A DNA stretch of 64,000 bases from Staphylococcus sp. MI 10-1553 (GCF_010365305.1 NZ_CP048279.1:124001-188000); one strand, 5' to 3'. Numbered from the stretch's first letter, positions 8,156 through 17,967 are shown. Translations and numbers: made by a program. Notes: generated by a model not told the origin, from the letters alone.

Positions 8156-8460
8156 TGATTTTATTAGTATGCTTCGATTTATCTAGAGAAACCAGACTTG
8201 ATCGCAAAAAGGCAAACAAATATAGGGAGAGGTTATTAGAGTTAGGTTTTAGTATGAAACAATTTAGTTTGTATGAAAGATATATTAGTACTGCTCAGAA
8301 AAAGGATAAACTATTAGAAATTCTTCAAAAAGAAATCCCAGATACAGGCTCAATAACACTTTATATGCTACCAGATGAAGTGAACAATAAGCAAATTACA
8401 ATCCTCGGTAAAAATGCGGAATTAATAAAAGAGAGGGAACCTAAACTTATTTTTTTATAA
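8155..8460 (+). CDS. cas2: CRISPR-associated protein Cas2
   Basis: 101 residues with the ferredoxin-like Cas2 start ILLVCFDLSRET, where Asp8 is the conserved acidic residue, and FSLYERYI around residue 40. It forms the structural core of the Cas1-Cas2 adaptation complex. The GTG start overlaps the cas1 stop by one base (TAGTG), so the two are translationally coupled. Confidence 0.95.
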   Translation: MILLVCFDLSRETRLDRKKANKYRERLLELGFSMKQFSLYERYISTAQKKDKLLEILQKEIPDTGSITLYMLPDEVNNKQITILGKNAELIKEREPKLIFL

Positions 8461-8473
8461 GATGGAGGATATT

Positions 8474-10747
8474 ATGAACAAAAAAACATCATTAATGTAT
8501 GGAGCATTATTACATGATATTGGTAAGATTATTTATAGAAGTAATAACCATCCTTTTGCCAAAGGGACACATTCTAAACTAGGGCGACTTTTTTTGTCAA
8601 AATTTTCAGGATTTAAGAATAACGACATTTTAGACTGTGTTTCGTATCATCATTTTAAAGAGTTGTCTAAAGTTAAACTAGATAAAGATAACCCAGCGTA
8701 TATTACTTATATTGCTGATAACATCGCAAGTGGTATTGATCGGAGAGATGTCATCGAAGAAGGGGATCAAGAAAATGAAAAACATGCATTTAATTTCGAT
8801 AAAAACACACCGTTGTTTAGTGTTTTCAATATCGTTAATTCACAAACACAAGGTCAAACGGAAGGGAAGTTTATTTTTAGCAAAGAAAGCCATATAGAAT
8901 ATCCTAAAAATGAAGAGGTTCAATATACTAGTGGTAATTATACACAATTGATGGAGGATATGAAGCAAGATTTAATTGAGAAAATAAAAGTAAACGAGCA
9001 TCATTTTTCTTCTCTTTTGCAATGGACAGAGAGTTTGTGGCAATACGTACCAAGTTCAACCAATAAAAATCAATTAGTTGATATTTCTTTATATGATCAT
9101 AGTCGCATTACATGTGCAATTGCTTCATGTATTTATGATTATTTAACCGAAAAAAATATATGTGATTTTCAAAATGAACTTTTTTCAAATTATAAGAAAA
9201 CTCAAGCTTTTTATGATGAAAATGCCTTTTTATTATTAAGTATGGATATGAGTGGGATTCAAGATTTTATTTACAATATCAGTGGTTCAAAAGCACTCAA
9301 AAGTTTACGGTCCCGAAGCTTTTATTTAGAGATAATGATCGAAGTTATTGTAGACGAATTTTTATATAGAGTAGGTCTTAGTCGTGCTAATCTGTTATAC
9401 ACGGGGGGAGGGCACGCGTATTTAATAGTGCCAAACACAAATTATGTGAAAGAACAAGTTGAATTATTTCAATATGACATAAAGGAATGGTTTATACAAG
9501 AGTTTACAACAGATTTATCATTATCTATTGCTTATGAAGCATGTAGTGGTAATGACTTGATGAACTCGAATGGTAATTATAAAACAATTTGGCGCAATGT
9601 CAGTAATAAATTATCAGATATGAAATCTCAAAAATATACAGCTAAAGATATTTTAAGGTTTAATCATGAACATTCTCATGGTGATAGGGAATGTAAGGAA
9701 TGTTTACGAAGTGATACAGAGATTAATGAAGAAGGATTATGTTCAGTTTGTGAAGGTATCATAAGTATATCTAATGACCTAAGAGATAAATCGTTTTTTG
9801 TTGTGTCAAACTCAGGAAAGTTGAAAATGCCATTTAATAATTTTTTAAATGTCTTAAATTATGAGGAGGCGGAGACATTAGCAAATCACGATGATAATGC
9901 AAAAATTTATAGTAAAAATGAGCCTTTTGTAGGGCAAGGGATTTCAACTAATTTATGGATGTGTGATTATGATTATGCAAGTCAATATGAAGAAATGAAA
10001 TATAGTGGAATCAGTAGTTACGCGGAAAGAAGTGTAGGAATAAGACGATTAGGTGTAGTACGAGCAGATATTGATAATTTAGGTACAATATTTATTTCAG
10101 GTATACCTGAAAATTATAATTCACTCTCTCGAACTGCAACATTGTCTAGACAATTATCATTATTTTTTAAATATGAACTCACTAATCTTTTAAAGGGATA
10201 TCAAATTACCGCAATTTATTCTGGTGGGGATGACTTGTTCTTAATTGGCGCATGGGATGACATTGTAGAAGCAAGTATTCATATCAATGATAGATTCAAT
10301 GCATTCACGATGGGGAAATTAACTATTTCAGCGGGTATAGGTATGTTTAATGCCAAATACCCGATATCCAAAATGGCATTTGAGACAGGGCTATTAGAAG
10401 AGGCTGCTAAAACAGGTGATAAAAACCAAGTCGCTTTATGGATGAATGAAAAAGTTTACGGTTGGAAAGAATTAAAAGAGCAAGTGTTAAAAGAAAAATT
10501 ATCATTAATACAAGAAGCATTTAAGACTACTGATAAACATGAAAAAGCTTTTATTTATAAAATACTTGTACTATTAAGAAATAAAGAACAAATTAACATC
10601 GCAAGATTAGCCTATTTATTGTCTAGAAGTAAAATGACGAATGATTTTAGTTCTTTGGTTTTTAAATGGGCTCAAGAGGAGCAAGAAAAAGAAGAGTTAA
10701 TTACAGCTTTAGAATATTACATCTATCAAATAAGGGAGGCTGAATAA
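8474..10747 (+). CDS. cas10: Type III-A signature protein Cas10/Csm1
   Basis: Large subunit of the Csm effector: single-stranded DNase through the HD domain and cyclic oligoadenylate synthase through the Palm domain. Visible motifs are LLHDIGKI (His14-Asp15, HD), a four-cysteine zinc cluster CKECLRSD...CSVCEG around residues 405-430, and SGGDDLF with Gly584-Gly585-Asp586-Asp587 in the second Palm domain. The frame is open from 8462, but the ATG at 8474 has GGAGG just upstream and gives 757 residues, the length I recall for S. epidermidis, where the GGDD has the same numbering. All catalytic residues are intact, so interference and second-messenger signalling should work. Confidence 0.95.
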   Translation: MNKKTSLMYGALLHDIGKIIYRSNNHPFAKGTHSKLGRLFLSKFSGFKNNDILDCVSYHHFKELSKVKLDKDNPAYITYIADNIASGIDRRDVIEEGDQENEKHAFNFDKNTPLFSVFNIVNSQTQGQTEGKFIFSKESHIEYPKNEEVQYTSGNYTQLMEDMKQDLIEKIKVNEHHFSSLLQWTESLWQYVPSSTNKNQLVDISLYDHSRITCAIASCIYDYLTEKNICDFQNELFSNYKKTQAFYDENAFLLLSMDMSGIQDFIYNISGSKALKSLRSRSFYLEIMIEVIVDEFLYRVGLSRANLLYTGGGHAYLIVPNTNYVKEQVELFQYDIKEWFIQEFTTDLSLSIAYEACSGNDLMNSNGNYKTIWRNVSNKLSDMKSQKYTAKDILRFNHEHSHGDRECKECLRSDTEINEEGLCSVCEGIISISNDLRDKSFFVVSNSGKLKMPFNNFLNVLNYEEAETLANHDDNAKIYSKNEPFVGQGISTNLWMCDYDYASQYEEMKYSGISSYAERSVGIRRLGVVRADIDNLGTIFISGIPENYNSLSRTATLSRQLSLFFKYELTNLLKGYQITAIYSGGDDLFLIGAWDDIVEASIHINDRFNAFTMGKLTISAGIGMFNAKYPISKMAFETGLLEEAAKTGDKNQVALWMNEKVYGWKELKEQVLKEKLSLIQEAFKTTDKHEKAFIYKILVLLRNKEQINIARLAYLLSRSKMTNDFSSLVFKWAQEEQEKEELITALEYYIYQIREAE

Positions 10748-10749
10748 TC

Positions 10750-11175
10750 ATGATTTTAGCTAAGACTACAAGTGGTAAAAATATTGATTTGAATTTTGCA
10801 CATGAAGTAATAAAAAATAATGTGAAAAAGTATAGAGATAAGCCAGGTAAAGAAAAAGAAGAGTTATTTGGTGGATTAACAACAAGTAAACTAAGAAATT
10901 TAATGGAACAAGTAAATAGACTACACACGATTGCTTTTAACTCAAATGAAGAAAAGTTGTCTGATAAATTTTTAGATGAATTGGAATACTTAAAAGTGAA
11001 ATTTTACTACGAAGCAGGAAGAGAAAAAAGTGTAGATGAATTTTTAAAAAAAACATTGATGTTTCCTATAATTGATAAAGTTATAAAAAAAGAGTCCAGA
11101 GAATTTTTCTTAGATTATTGTAAGTATTTTGAAGCGCTCGTTGCTTTTGCTAAATATTATCAAAAGGAGGATTAA
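10750..11175 (+). CDS. csm2: Csm complex small subunit Csm2
   Basis: 141 residues, all helical and basic, as expected for the small subunit that lines the target RNA groove of the Csm complex. Conservation is low in this family; the call rests on size, on KEELFGGLTTSKLRNLMEQV near residues 36-55, and on its fixed place between cas10 and csm3. The start is 2 nt after the cas10 stop with GGGAGG upstream. Confidence 0.9.
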   Translation: MILAKTTSGKNIDLNFAHEVIKNNVKKYRDKPGKEKEELFGGLTTSKLRNLMEQVNRLHTIAFNSNEEKLSDKFLDELEYLKVKFYYEAGREKSVDEFLKKTLMFPIIDKVIKKESREFFLDYCKYFEALVAFAKYYQKED

Positions 11176-11176
11176 G

Positions 11177-11821
11177 ATGTATTCAAAAATTAAAATCACA
11201 GGAACGATTGAAGTTGTCACAGGATTGCATATAGGAGGTGGTGGTGAGTCAAGTATGATCGGTGCGATTGATTCACCAGTTGTTAGAGATTTACAAACAA
11301 AATTACCAATTATTCCAGGTAGTTCAATAAAAGGAAAGATGAGAAGTCTCCTTGCTAAAAACTATGGCTTGAAAATGAAACAAGAGAATCATAATGACGA
11401 TCATGAAAACGTATTAAGACTATTTGGGTCAAGTGAAAAAGGAAATATTAAAAGAGCACGGATACAAATATCTGACGCATTTTACTCGGATAAAACTAAA
11501 AAATTATTTGCTGAAAAAGATATTGCGTATACAGAAACGAAATTTGAGAACACAATTAATCGTTTAACTGCAGTGGCTAATCCAAGACAAATTGAAAGGG
11601 TTACACGTGGTTCTGAATTTGATTTTACATTTATTTATAATGTAGATGATGAAAGTGAAGTTGAAAAAGATTTTGAAAATATAAAGCGCGCACTTTCTTT
11701 GTTAGAAAACGATTACCTTGGTGGCGGTGGTACTCGAGGAAATGGACGTATTCAATTTAAAGATATTCTTATTGAAACGGTAATAGGAGATTATGATAGC
11801 TCTAAACTTAGAATAAAGTAG
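11177..11821 (+). CDS. csm3: Csm complex backbone and RNA-cleaving subunit Csm3
   Basis: 214 residues from the ATG at 11177, which has AAGGAGG in front; an upstream in-frame ATG at 11129 lies inside csm2 and is unlikely. RAMP-fold protein that polymerises along the crRNA and cuts target RNA every 6 nt. The catalytic Asp32 is present (GAIDSPVVRD), as are the glycine-rich RAMP loops GLHIGGGG and LGGGGTRGNGRI. Target RNA cleavage should therefore be active. Confidence 0.95.
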   Translation: MYSKIKITGTIEVVTGLHIGGGGESSMIGAIDSPVVRDLQTKLPIIPGSSIKGKMRSLLAKNYGLKMKQENHNDDHENVLRLFGSSEKGNIKRARIQISDAFYSDKTKKLFAEKDIAYTETKFENTINRLTAVANPRQIERVTRGSEFDFTFIYNVDDESEVEKDFENIKRALSLLENDYLGGGGTRGNGRIQFKDILIETVIGDYDSSKLRIK

Positions 11822-11831
11822 GTGTAGAAGT

Positions 11832-12740
11832 ATGAATTTTGAAATATTTAAATTATATTTTAAGACGCCCGTACATTTTGGTAAAAAACGCTTATCAGAC
11901 GGTGAGATGACGATTTCAGCTGATACTTTATTCAGTGCATTATTTATTGAATCTTTACAAATGGGTATAAATACAGATTGGTTATTGAATGACTTAGTTA
12001 TCAGTGATACATTTCCATTCGAATCAGAGTTATATTATTTACCAAAGCCACTCATCAAAATTGAATCGAAAGAAGAAGGAAATCATAAGGATTTTAAAAA
12101 GTTAAAATATATTCCTGTTTATAATTATATGGATTATATACAAGGTCATTTACAAGCTAATGATGCAAAAGATTTGAATGAAATTTTTAATATTGGTCAT
12201 TTTTCACTACAAACAAAGGTTTCACTAATTAGTCAAGAAACCGATCCAGATGCGGATAGTGAGCCATACTCTATCGGGACGTTTACCTTTGAAGTAAATG
12301 CAGGTCTATACTTTATTGCCAAAGGGTCAGATAAGACGTTGGAAAAATTAAAGGTGGTTATGAATACCTTGCAATTTTCTGGAATAGGAGGAAAACGTTT
12401 TGCAGGCCTAGGTAGATTTGAAGTTCAAAATGTGAATGATAGTAGTTTAAATCAACTCTTAAGTAACAAGGGAGTAAAACATATACTTCTTTCTACTGCT
12501 ATGGCAAAGGAGCACGAGCTCGAAGCTTCTTGTGAAGATGCACGTTATACTTTAAAGAAACGCTCTGGCTTTATTCAATCAGTTAATTATTCAGAGACTC
12601 TAGTCAAGAAAAATGATTTTTATAGTTTTTCTGCAGGGTCCGTATTTACAAATCCTTTTAAGGGTGACATTTTTAATGTGGGTATGGAAGGTCAGCACCC
12701 TGTGTATCGATATGGTAAACCATTATGGTTGGAGGTCTAA
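11832..12740 (+). CDS. csm4: Csm complex subunit Csm4
   Basis: 302 residues. Csm4 is the RAMP protein that caps the 5' tag of the crRNA and contacts Cas10. Visible features: ADTLFSALFIES near residue 32 and the glycine-rich GIGGKRFAGLGRF near residue 190. It starts 10 nt after csm3. Confidence 0.93.
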   Translation: MNFEIFKLYFKTPVHFGKKRLSDGEMTISADTLFSALFIESLQMGINTDWLLNDLVISDTFPFESELYYLPKPLIKIESKEEGNHKDFKKLKYIPVYNYMDYIQGHLQANDAKDLNEIFNIGHFSLQTKVSLISQETDPDADSEPYSIGTFTFEVNAGLYFIAKGSDKTLEKLKVVMNTLQFSGIGGKRFAGLGRFEVQNVNDSSLNQLLSNKGVKHILLSTAMAKEHELEASCEDARYTLKKRSGFIQSVNYSETLVKKNDFYSFSAGSVFTNPFKGDIFNVGMEGQHPVYRYGKPLWLEV

Positions 12741-12743
12741 TAT

Positions 12744-13748
12744 ATGAGTATTAAAGTGTATGAGGCAACAATAAAGACAGTGGGTCCTGTACATATAGGT
12801 AGCGGTCGAACAATACGAAAACAAGATTATATCTATGATTTTCATAAATCGATGGTGCATATGGTTAATGGTGCAGAGTTAGTCAAATTTTTGAAAGGTA
12901 AAGATTTACTGGATGATTATCAAAAATTTTTAAGACATCCTCCAAAAAAACCTAGAGAAAGCGGTTTGAAAAATTTTTTAGATGCACATCGTATTAAACA
13001 AGATGAATGGAAAACATTTATTAAGTTTTCTGAACAAGTTCACCAAGGAAAAAAACATGGTACATATAAACCAAAGCCCCTTAATGATATTCATTTAATG
13101 ATGAGAGATGGGCAAAACCAAGTTTATATACCAGGGAGTTCAATTAAAGGTGCTATAAAAACGGCTGTTGTATCTAAATATAATGAGGCAGAAAAAGATA
13201 TTTTTAGTAAAATTAAAGTTAGTGATTCAGAACCCATTGATGAATGTCATTTAGCAATTTATCAAAAAATAGATATCAATAAAGTTGATAAACCTATGCC
13301 ATTATATCGAGAATGTATTGATGTTAACACTGAAATCAAGTTTACTTTGTCTCTAGAAGATGACATATACACAATTGAAGATATTGAAGAATGTATTCAA
13401 TCATTTTATAAAAATTACTATAACGAATGGTTAATCGGTTTTAAGGAAACCAATGGTGGCAGACGTTTCTCTATAGAAGGAGGTATGCCTGCTTTAGTTG
13501 GAGAAAATGTATTATACCTTGGTGCTGGTACAGGATTTGTAAGTAAAACAACTCATTATCAATTGAAAAATAGATTACAGGCAAAAAAAGATTCTTTTGA
13601 AATATTAAGAAAAAAATTTAGTAGTACTTATGGGAAAATGAAAGAAATACCTAAGAATGTACCTGTGGTTTTAAAAGGAACGATTAATGAAATTAAAAAA
13701 GAAGCGTATCAACAAGGCATGTGTATGATTACATTTAATAGTAAGTAA
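12744..13748 (+). CDS. csm5: Csm complex subunit Csm5
   Basis: 334 residues. Csm5 caps the 3' end of the crRNA and takes part in its maturation. RAMP features include TVGPVHIGSGRTI near residue 12 and YIPGSSIKGAIKTAVVSKY near residue 128. The start is 3 nt after csm4, with GGAGG upstream. Confidence 0.93.
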   Translation: MSIKVYEATIKTVGPVHIGSGRTIRKQDYIYDFHKSMVHMVNGAELVKFLKGKDLLDDYQKFLRHPPKKPRESGLKNFLDAHRIKQDEWKTFIKFSEQVHQGKKHGTYKPKPLNDIHLMMRDGQNQVYIPGSSIKGAIKTAVVSKYNEAEKDIFSKIKVSDSEPIDECHLAIYQKIDINKVDKPMPLYRECIDVNTEIKFTLSLEDDIYTIEDIEECIQSFYKNYYNEWLIGFKETNGGRRFSIEGGMPALVGENVLYLGAGTGFVSKTTHYQLKNRLQAKKDSFEILRKKFSSTYGKMKEIPKNVPVVLKGTINEIKKEAYQQGMCMITFNSK

Positions 13749-13764
13749 TAGAGGAGTGAACGTT

Positions 13765-15033
13765 TTGAAAATCCTTTTTAGTCCGATAGGGAATACTGAT
13801 CCTTGGAGTAATTATCGAGACGGTGCAATGTTGCATATTGTGAGACAGTATCGACCTGATAAGATTGTCTTATTTTTTACAGAGAGCATATGGAACGGGA
13901 ATGAAAACATGCCTGGACGCAAGGAATTCAATTGGAATAAAATTATTTCTTCCGTATCACCTGATTCTAAAGTAGAAATTAAAATTGATAAAGTAGAAAA
14001 TGAGCATGATTTTGATAGCTACAAAGAGTTGTTCCATAATTATATTTTAGAAATTATGAATGAAGAACCAAATGCAGAAGTACTGTTAAATGTAACGAGT
14101 GGTACACCTCAAATGGAGTCAACATTATGTCTAGAGTATGTAACCTATCCAAATCATAAGGAATGCATCCAAGTCGCAACGCCAGAACCTGAGAAAAATA
14201 TTAAACGTATATTTGCAAACCCTAATGATCAAGAAGAAGCATTACAAAAAGTGAATGAAAACGAGATGAATTCAAAAATCAGAAGCAAATCTATAGATAT
14301 TATTAGTTTTAGGGAAGCTATGATACGATCACAAATAATAGGATTAATTTATAATTACGATTATGAAGCGGCACTTACACTGATTAGTGAGCAAAAGTCA
14401 TTTAGGAATGCCAAAAACTTACGTAAAAAGCTATTATTAATGACTACGCAGGTTAAAACACATGAAATCTTTCCAGAAATAAACGCTTCCTATAACAATA
14501 AAGCGTTAAAAAAAGTATTATTTCATTATTTAATTTTAAAGATGCGATATGATAGACAAGATGTTGCCGAAACATTAATCCGAGTTAAGTCCATTGCGGA
14601 GTTTATTATTAGAGACTACATTGAAGTCCATTATCCTAACATAATAATCGAAGAAAATGGTAAACCTTATCTAAATACGAATGATAATATGCCCTTTTTA
14701 ATGAAATATCAAAAGCGGTTGAAAAATGAGTATAAAAGTTATGTGCCTCAAAGAATTTTAAGTTTACCTACATTTATTGATATTTTAAAAGTTTTAAGTC
14801 CTAAGTCACCATTGTTGAAAGAATTACTCGCAATAAATGATGTCAACGGGTTAAGAAATTCAGTTGCGCATCATCTAGATACATTAAAATTGGATCGTAA
14901 TAAGAACCATACCAAAATTAGGTTATCAGTTGAATCAATCAAAAACATGCTAAACATCGCATATCCTGAGATTGATGAAAAGGATTTTAATTATTTTGAA
15001 GAAAAAAATAAGGAATTAATTGGACTGCTATGA
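13765..15033 (+). CDS. csm6: CARF-HEPN ribonuclease Csm6
   Basis: Accessory RNase activated by cyclic oligoadenylate made by Cas10. The N-terminal half is a CARF sensor (ILFSPIGNTDPW; LLNVTSGTPQMESTL near residues 107-121). The C-terminal HEPN domain holds the R-x4-H active site NGLRNSVAHH, Arg364 to His369. The frame opens at a GTG at 13756, but that codon overlaps the ribosome site GAGGAG; the TTG at 13765 is 8 nt behind it and gives 422 residues, the size I recall for the S. epidermidis protein. Its stop overlaps the cas6 start (ATGA). Confidence 0.94.
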   Translation: MKILFSPIGNTDPWSNYRDGAMLHIVRQYRPDKIVLFFTESIWNGNENMPGRKEFNWNKIISSVSPDSKVEIKIDKVENEHDFDSYKELFHNYILEIMNEEPNAEVLLNVTSGTPQMESTLCLEYVTYPNHKECIQVATPEPEKNIKRIFANPNDQEEALQKVNENEMNSKIRSKSIDIISFREAMIRSQIIGLIYNYDYEAALTLISEQKSFRNAKNLRKKLLLMTTQVKTHEIFPEINASYNNKALKKVLFHYLILKMRYDRQDVAETLIRVKSIAEFIIRDYIEVHYPNIIIEENGKPYLNTNDNMPFLMKYQKRLKNEYKSYVPQRILSLPTFIDILKVLSPKSPLLKELLAINDVNGLRNSVAHHLDTLKLDRNKNHTKIRLSVESIKNMLNIAYPEIDEKDFNYFEEKNKELIGLL

Positions 15034-15782
15034 TTAATAAATTAACAATTGAACTTTCATTACCATCAAATATTAAGCCTAATTATTTAGGAAGTATTCT
15101 GCATGGTGTAATAATGGATTATCTTTCTACAGACATGGCTGCACAATTACATCATTATTATGCCTATAGTCCATTGAAACAGAGAATATATTTAAAAAAT
15201 CACCTCATTATATGGGAAATTATTAGCATGAATGATAATCTCTCTGGAGAATTAATTGAAATATTTAGTAAAAACGAAACATTATTTTTAAAACATTATC
15301 ATACACATATTCAATTGAAAACTTTTATAGTGACTAAATTTAATATTAAAGAGATGATGAATGGCTTTCTTGGAAAAGATGATTTGAGTCGTTTCATTCA
15401 TATTAAAATACAAACACCGATGTCATTTAAAATGAAAAATGAATATTTAATCTTTCTAGATATTAACCGTTTCTTTAGAAGCATTATGATACAATTTGAT
15501 AGTTTTTTTGATAATTATAAAATGTACGATAAAGAAACGTTAGATTTTATTGAAAGTAATGTAAAAATAGTAGATTACAAATTAAAAAGCACTAAGTTTT
15601 ACTTGGAAAAGGTGAAAATACCTTCTTTTACTGGTGAACTTTCGCTAAAAGTTAAAGGTCCTTTGCCGTTTTTACAGTTAATATATTTTCTTTTGGAATT
15701 TGGCGAGCTTTCAGGTGTAGGGATTAAAACTAGTTTAGGTATGGGAAAATATAGTATTATTGAGAGGGAAAATAAAAAGTAA
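15030..15782 (+). CDS. cas6: CRISPR pre-crRNA endoribonuclease Cas6
   Basis: 250 residues. Cuts the repeat transcript to leave the 8-nt 5' tag (here ACGAGAAC). The C-terminal glycine-rich RAMP loop is clear: GELSGVGIKTSLGMGKY (about residues 228-244). The ATG at 15030 overlaps the csm6 stop. It is the last gene of the operon, 265 bp before the array. Confidence 0.92.
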   Translation: MINKLTIELSLPSNIKPNYLGSILHGVIMDYLSTDMAAQLHHYYAYSPLKQRIYLKNHLIIWEIISMNDNLSGELIEIFSKNETLFLKHYHTHIQLKTFIVTKFNIKEMMNGFLGKDDLSRFIHIKIQTPMSFKMKNEYLIFLDINRFFRSIMIQFDSFFDNYKMYDKETLDFIESNVKIVDYKLKSTKFYLEKVKIPSFTGELSLKVKGPLPFLQLIYFLLEFGELSGVGIKTSLGMGKYSIIERENKK

Positions 15783-16047
15783 ATATAATGAGATTTATGT
15801 ATATATAAATGGATAACTTTTTAGTTATAGTAATAAGACCAGCGATATAGAAAATTACAAATTTACAGTAATTATTCAAAACGGAAAAATTGTACTCAAT
15901 TAGTGTATAATTGATATTGAAAGTGTTGTTAATAGTTTTTGTCCGAAAAGTGGGCATCATGTAAGTATACACGTGATGTTGTGTCCACTTTTCGGACAGT
16001 AAATACACATTATAAGCCACTACAATAAAGTATTTGTGCAGATGACT
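15783..16047. promoter_or_regulatory. CRISPR leader
   Basis: AT-rich space between cas6 and the first repeat. It holds TAGTGTATAATTGATA (15901-15916), resembling the element upstream of cas1, and the long inverted repeat 15941-15997. The array is read rightward, because the tag ACGAGAAC lies at the right end of each repeat and the decayed repeat is the last one. Confidence 0.7.
15941..15997. terminator. Long inverted repeat in the leader
   Basis: GTCCGAAAAGTGG (15941-15953) pairs exactly with CCACTTTTCGGAC (15985-15997). Inside, CATCATGT and ACGTGATG extend the stem. There is no T-run on the plus strand, so it may not be an ordinary terminator; it may end the cas transcript or act in the leader. 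Confidence 0.5.
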
Positions 16048-16520
16048 AATCAGATAGAACCCCGTACAAAAGGGGACGAGAACATAAAATAACTCCGTCT
16101 GCTTCATTAAAATTGTACAATCAGATAGAACCCCGTACAAAAGGGGACGAGAACTAATTATTTTTTTGAATTCTTTATATTTTTTAGAAATCAGATAGAA
16201 CCCCGTACAAAAGGGGACGAGAACTCAAATTTCACGCTACTAGTTCGCCATATGGTGTTTTAATCAGATAGAACCCCGTACAAAAGGGGACGAGAACTAA
16301 ACGGTCGTGATTTGATTTCTTTGATGTATTTTTCATAATCAGATAGAACCCCGTACAAAAGGGGACGAGAACTTGTAAACTTCGAGCATTTGTTTATCTG
16401 TACTTAACAATCAGATAGAACCCCGTACAAAAGGGGACGAGAACTCGATAGCAAAAGTATTATAAAGTGCATTACGATGATTTGAATCAGATAGAACCCC
16501 GTACAAAAGGGGACGAAAGG
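16048..16520 (+). CRISPR. Type III-A CRISPR array, 7 repeats and 6 spacers
   Basis: 36-bp repeats start at 16048, 16119, 16189, 16262, 16337, 16409 and 16485. They open with AATCAGATAGAACCCC, contain the CCCC/GGGG stem (loop GTACAAAA) and close with GGGGACGAGAAC, whose last 8 bases are the known staphylococcal type III-A crRNA tag. Spacers are 35, 34, 37, 39, 36 and 40 bp. Repeats 1-6 are identical. Repeat 7 has lost the tag (ends GGGGACGAAAGG), marking the leader-distal end. Six spacers is a small array. Confidence 0.97.
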
Positions 16521-16674
16521 TTGATATTACGATTTTTGAAACAATTTGTCCTAGGGTAAATAGGTTTAAAGGGGGATAAAAGTCAAGTGAAGTGGGGGAG
16601 TATTATCTCATAGAGTGTAAAAATAAGGGGCTGGGACAGACCTTTAGATCCCTTTAAGAAAAAGTCGTTATAAT

Positions 16675-16920
16675 TCATTTTTTTGAATTTAACAGTTTTT
16701 TTCTTATTAGCGAACGAAAACTAGAACTTATTTTGGCTAGCTTTCGTATATTTACTGCCATGAGTGCGATGCCAAGTTCACACTCAACCTTTGATTTTGT
16801 GCGAACCGATAATCTTTGGAAACCCAAATTAGCCTTCAGATTTCCAAAAGTTGATTCAACATCTATCTTTCTCTTTTGATAAATGCGTTTCGTCTTTGGA
16901 TCTGAAAGCTTCTTATTTGT
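16675..16920 (-). pseudogene. IS1182-family transposase, C-terminal remnant
   Basis: Leftward frame of about 80 codons ending in TGA at 16675: KTKRIYQKRKIDVESTFGNL, then KANLGFQRLSVRTKSKVECE and LGIALMAVNIRKL. This is the conserved end of DDE transposases of the staphylococcal IS1182 group, with the Glu in KIDVE. The upstream part was cut by the IS21 insertion at 16921. The GGGGCTGGGACAGAC motif just beyond (16628-16642) is a common staphylococcal intergenic sequence. Confidence 0.75.
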
Positions 16921-17042
16921 TGTAAATGGCGGTTATAAAATGTAGGAAAAAGGCGGAATGAAAATGCTGTTTTTCCTACATTTTTAATTTTCTAGAATAT
17001 ATAATCATGTCTTAACTCAATCTTTGAATGGAGGTTGTTTGA

Positions 17043-17762
17043 TTGAGACTTGATATATACGAAGGAGTGCTATTTTACATCATGAAAGGAATAAAACCAA
17101 ATGATGCTGAGCTGGGTAGACAGTATTATTGCGACCCAAGAACAGTCAAAAAGTATTACGAAGCTGGAAAAGAAAATGAGTTAGAAAGAATAAAAGCAAG
17201 GAAAACGACGAAGAGAGTATCAAAATTAGAACCCTATAAAACGCTCATAGACGAAAAATTAGAGTTGGGTTGTACGGCTATGGCGATTTTTAAATATATT
17301 TCTAAAAAAGGATATGAAGGCAAGTATACGATTCTTAGAGAATATTGTAAGAATAAGAAAGAGAAGGAAATTAAAAAAGCAACTATACGGGTAGAAACAC
17401 ACCCCGGTATAGCTGCTCAAGTAGACTGGAAAGAAGATATGGTCATGCATGATAAATTTGGTAAACGTTATCAATTCAATATCTTTCTTTACGTTCCACA
17501 CTATTCAAAAATAAAGTATATCACATTAACTTGGGATAGAAAACAAGATACACTATTTCAATTCTAAAGAGTCGATGGTTAATTTTAGAAAAGGTAAATA
17601 TTCAGTACCTACAAAATTTATTGGAGAGGAGGTTTCAATTAATCTTTAATGAATTGACTGACGAGTTATCAATCTACTTTGATGCCGAATTAATTAGAAC
17701 GCATCATTTATCGGACAAAAAATTCAATTATGTTACCGAAGAGCAGATCTCTTCTATCAATT
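17043..17762 (+). pseudogene. istA: istA transposase, internally deleted (IS21)
   Basis: The intact N-terminal 174 codons start MRLDIYEGVLFYIMKGIKPN and include a helix-turn-helix and the beginning of the catalytic core (PGIAAQVDWKEDMV, with the first Asp). After LTWDRKQDTLFQF comes a stop at the deletion joint. The frame then resumes as KGKYSVPTKFIGEEV with an extra T near 17634 compared with copy 1. The second Asp and the Glu of the DDE triad are gone. Confidence 0.8.
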
Positions 17763-17763
17763 G

Positions 17764-17967
17764 ATGTCACTCAGATATGAAATGAAATCCACAATCATAA
17801 CGACGAATATCCCCTTTTCTAGTTGGGGGATCATTTAGTAACAAGATAGCGTCAGTAGCCATTATTGATAGACTCATTCATTATTCAAAAATATTTAAAA
17901 TAACAGGGGGTTCATACTGATTTAAAGATTATAAAAGCGAAAAAAGTTTAAACATACGTCATTCTTA
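17764..17967 (+). pseudogene. istB: istB helper ATPase remnant (IS21)
   Basis: Same C-terminal IstB fragment as at 2723-2932 (SLRYEMKS; later NIPFSSW-like and KTFK/KIFK stretches), here also frameshifted. ATPase motifs are absent. Confidence 0.7.

Noticed and set aside
15757..16140. Leftward 127-codon frame over the CRISPR leader and first spacers
   Set aside because: It crosses identical repeats, overlaps cas6 and lacks a translation start signal.
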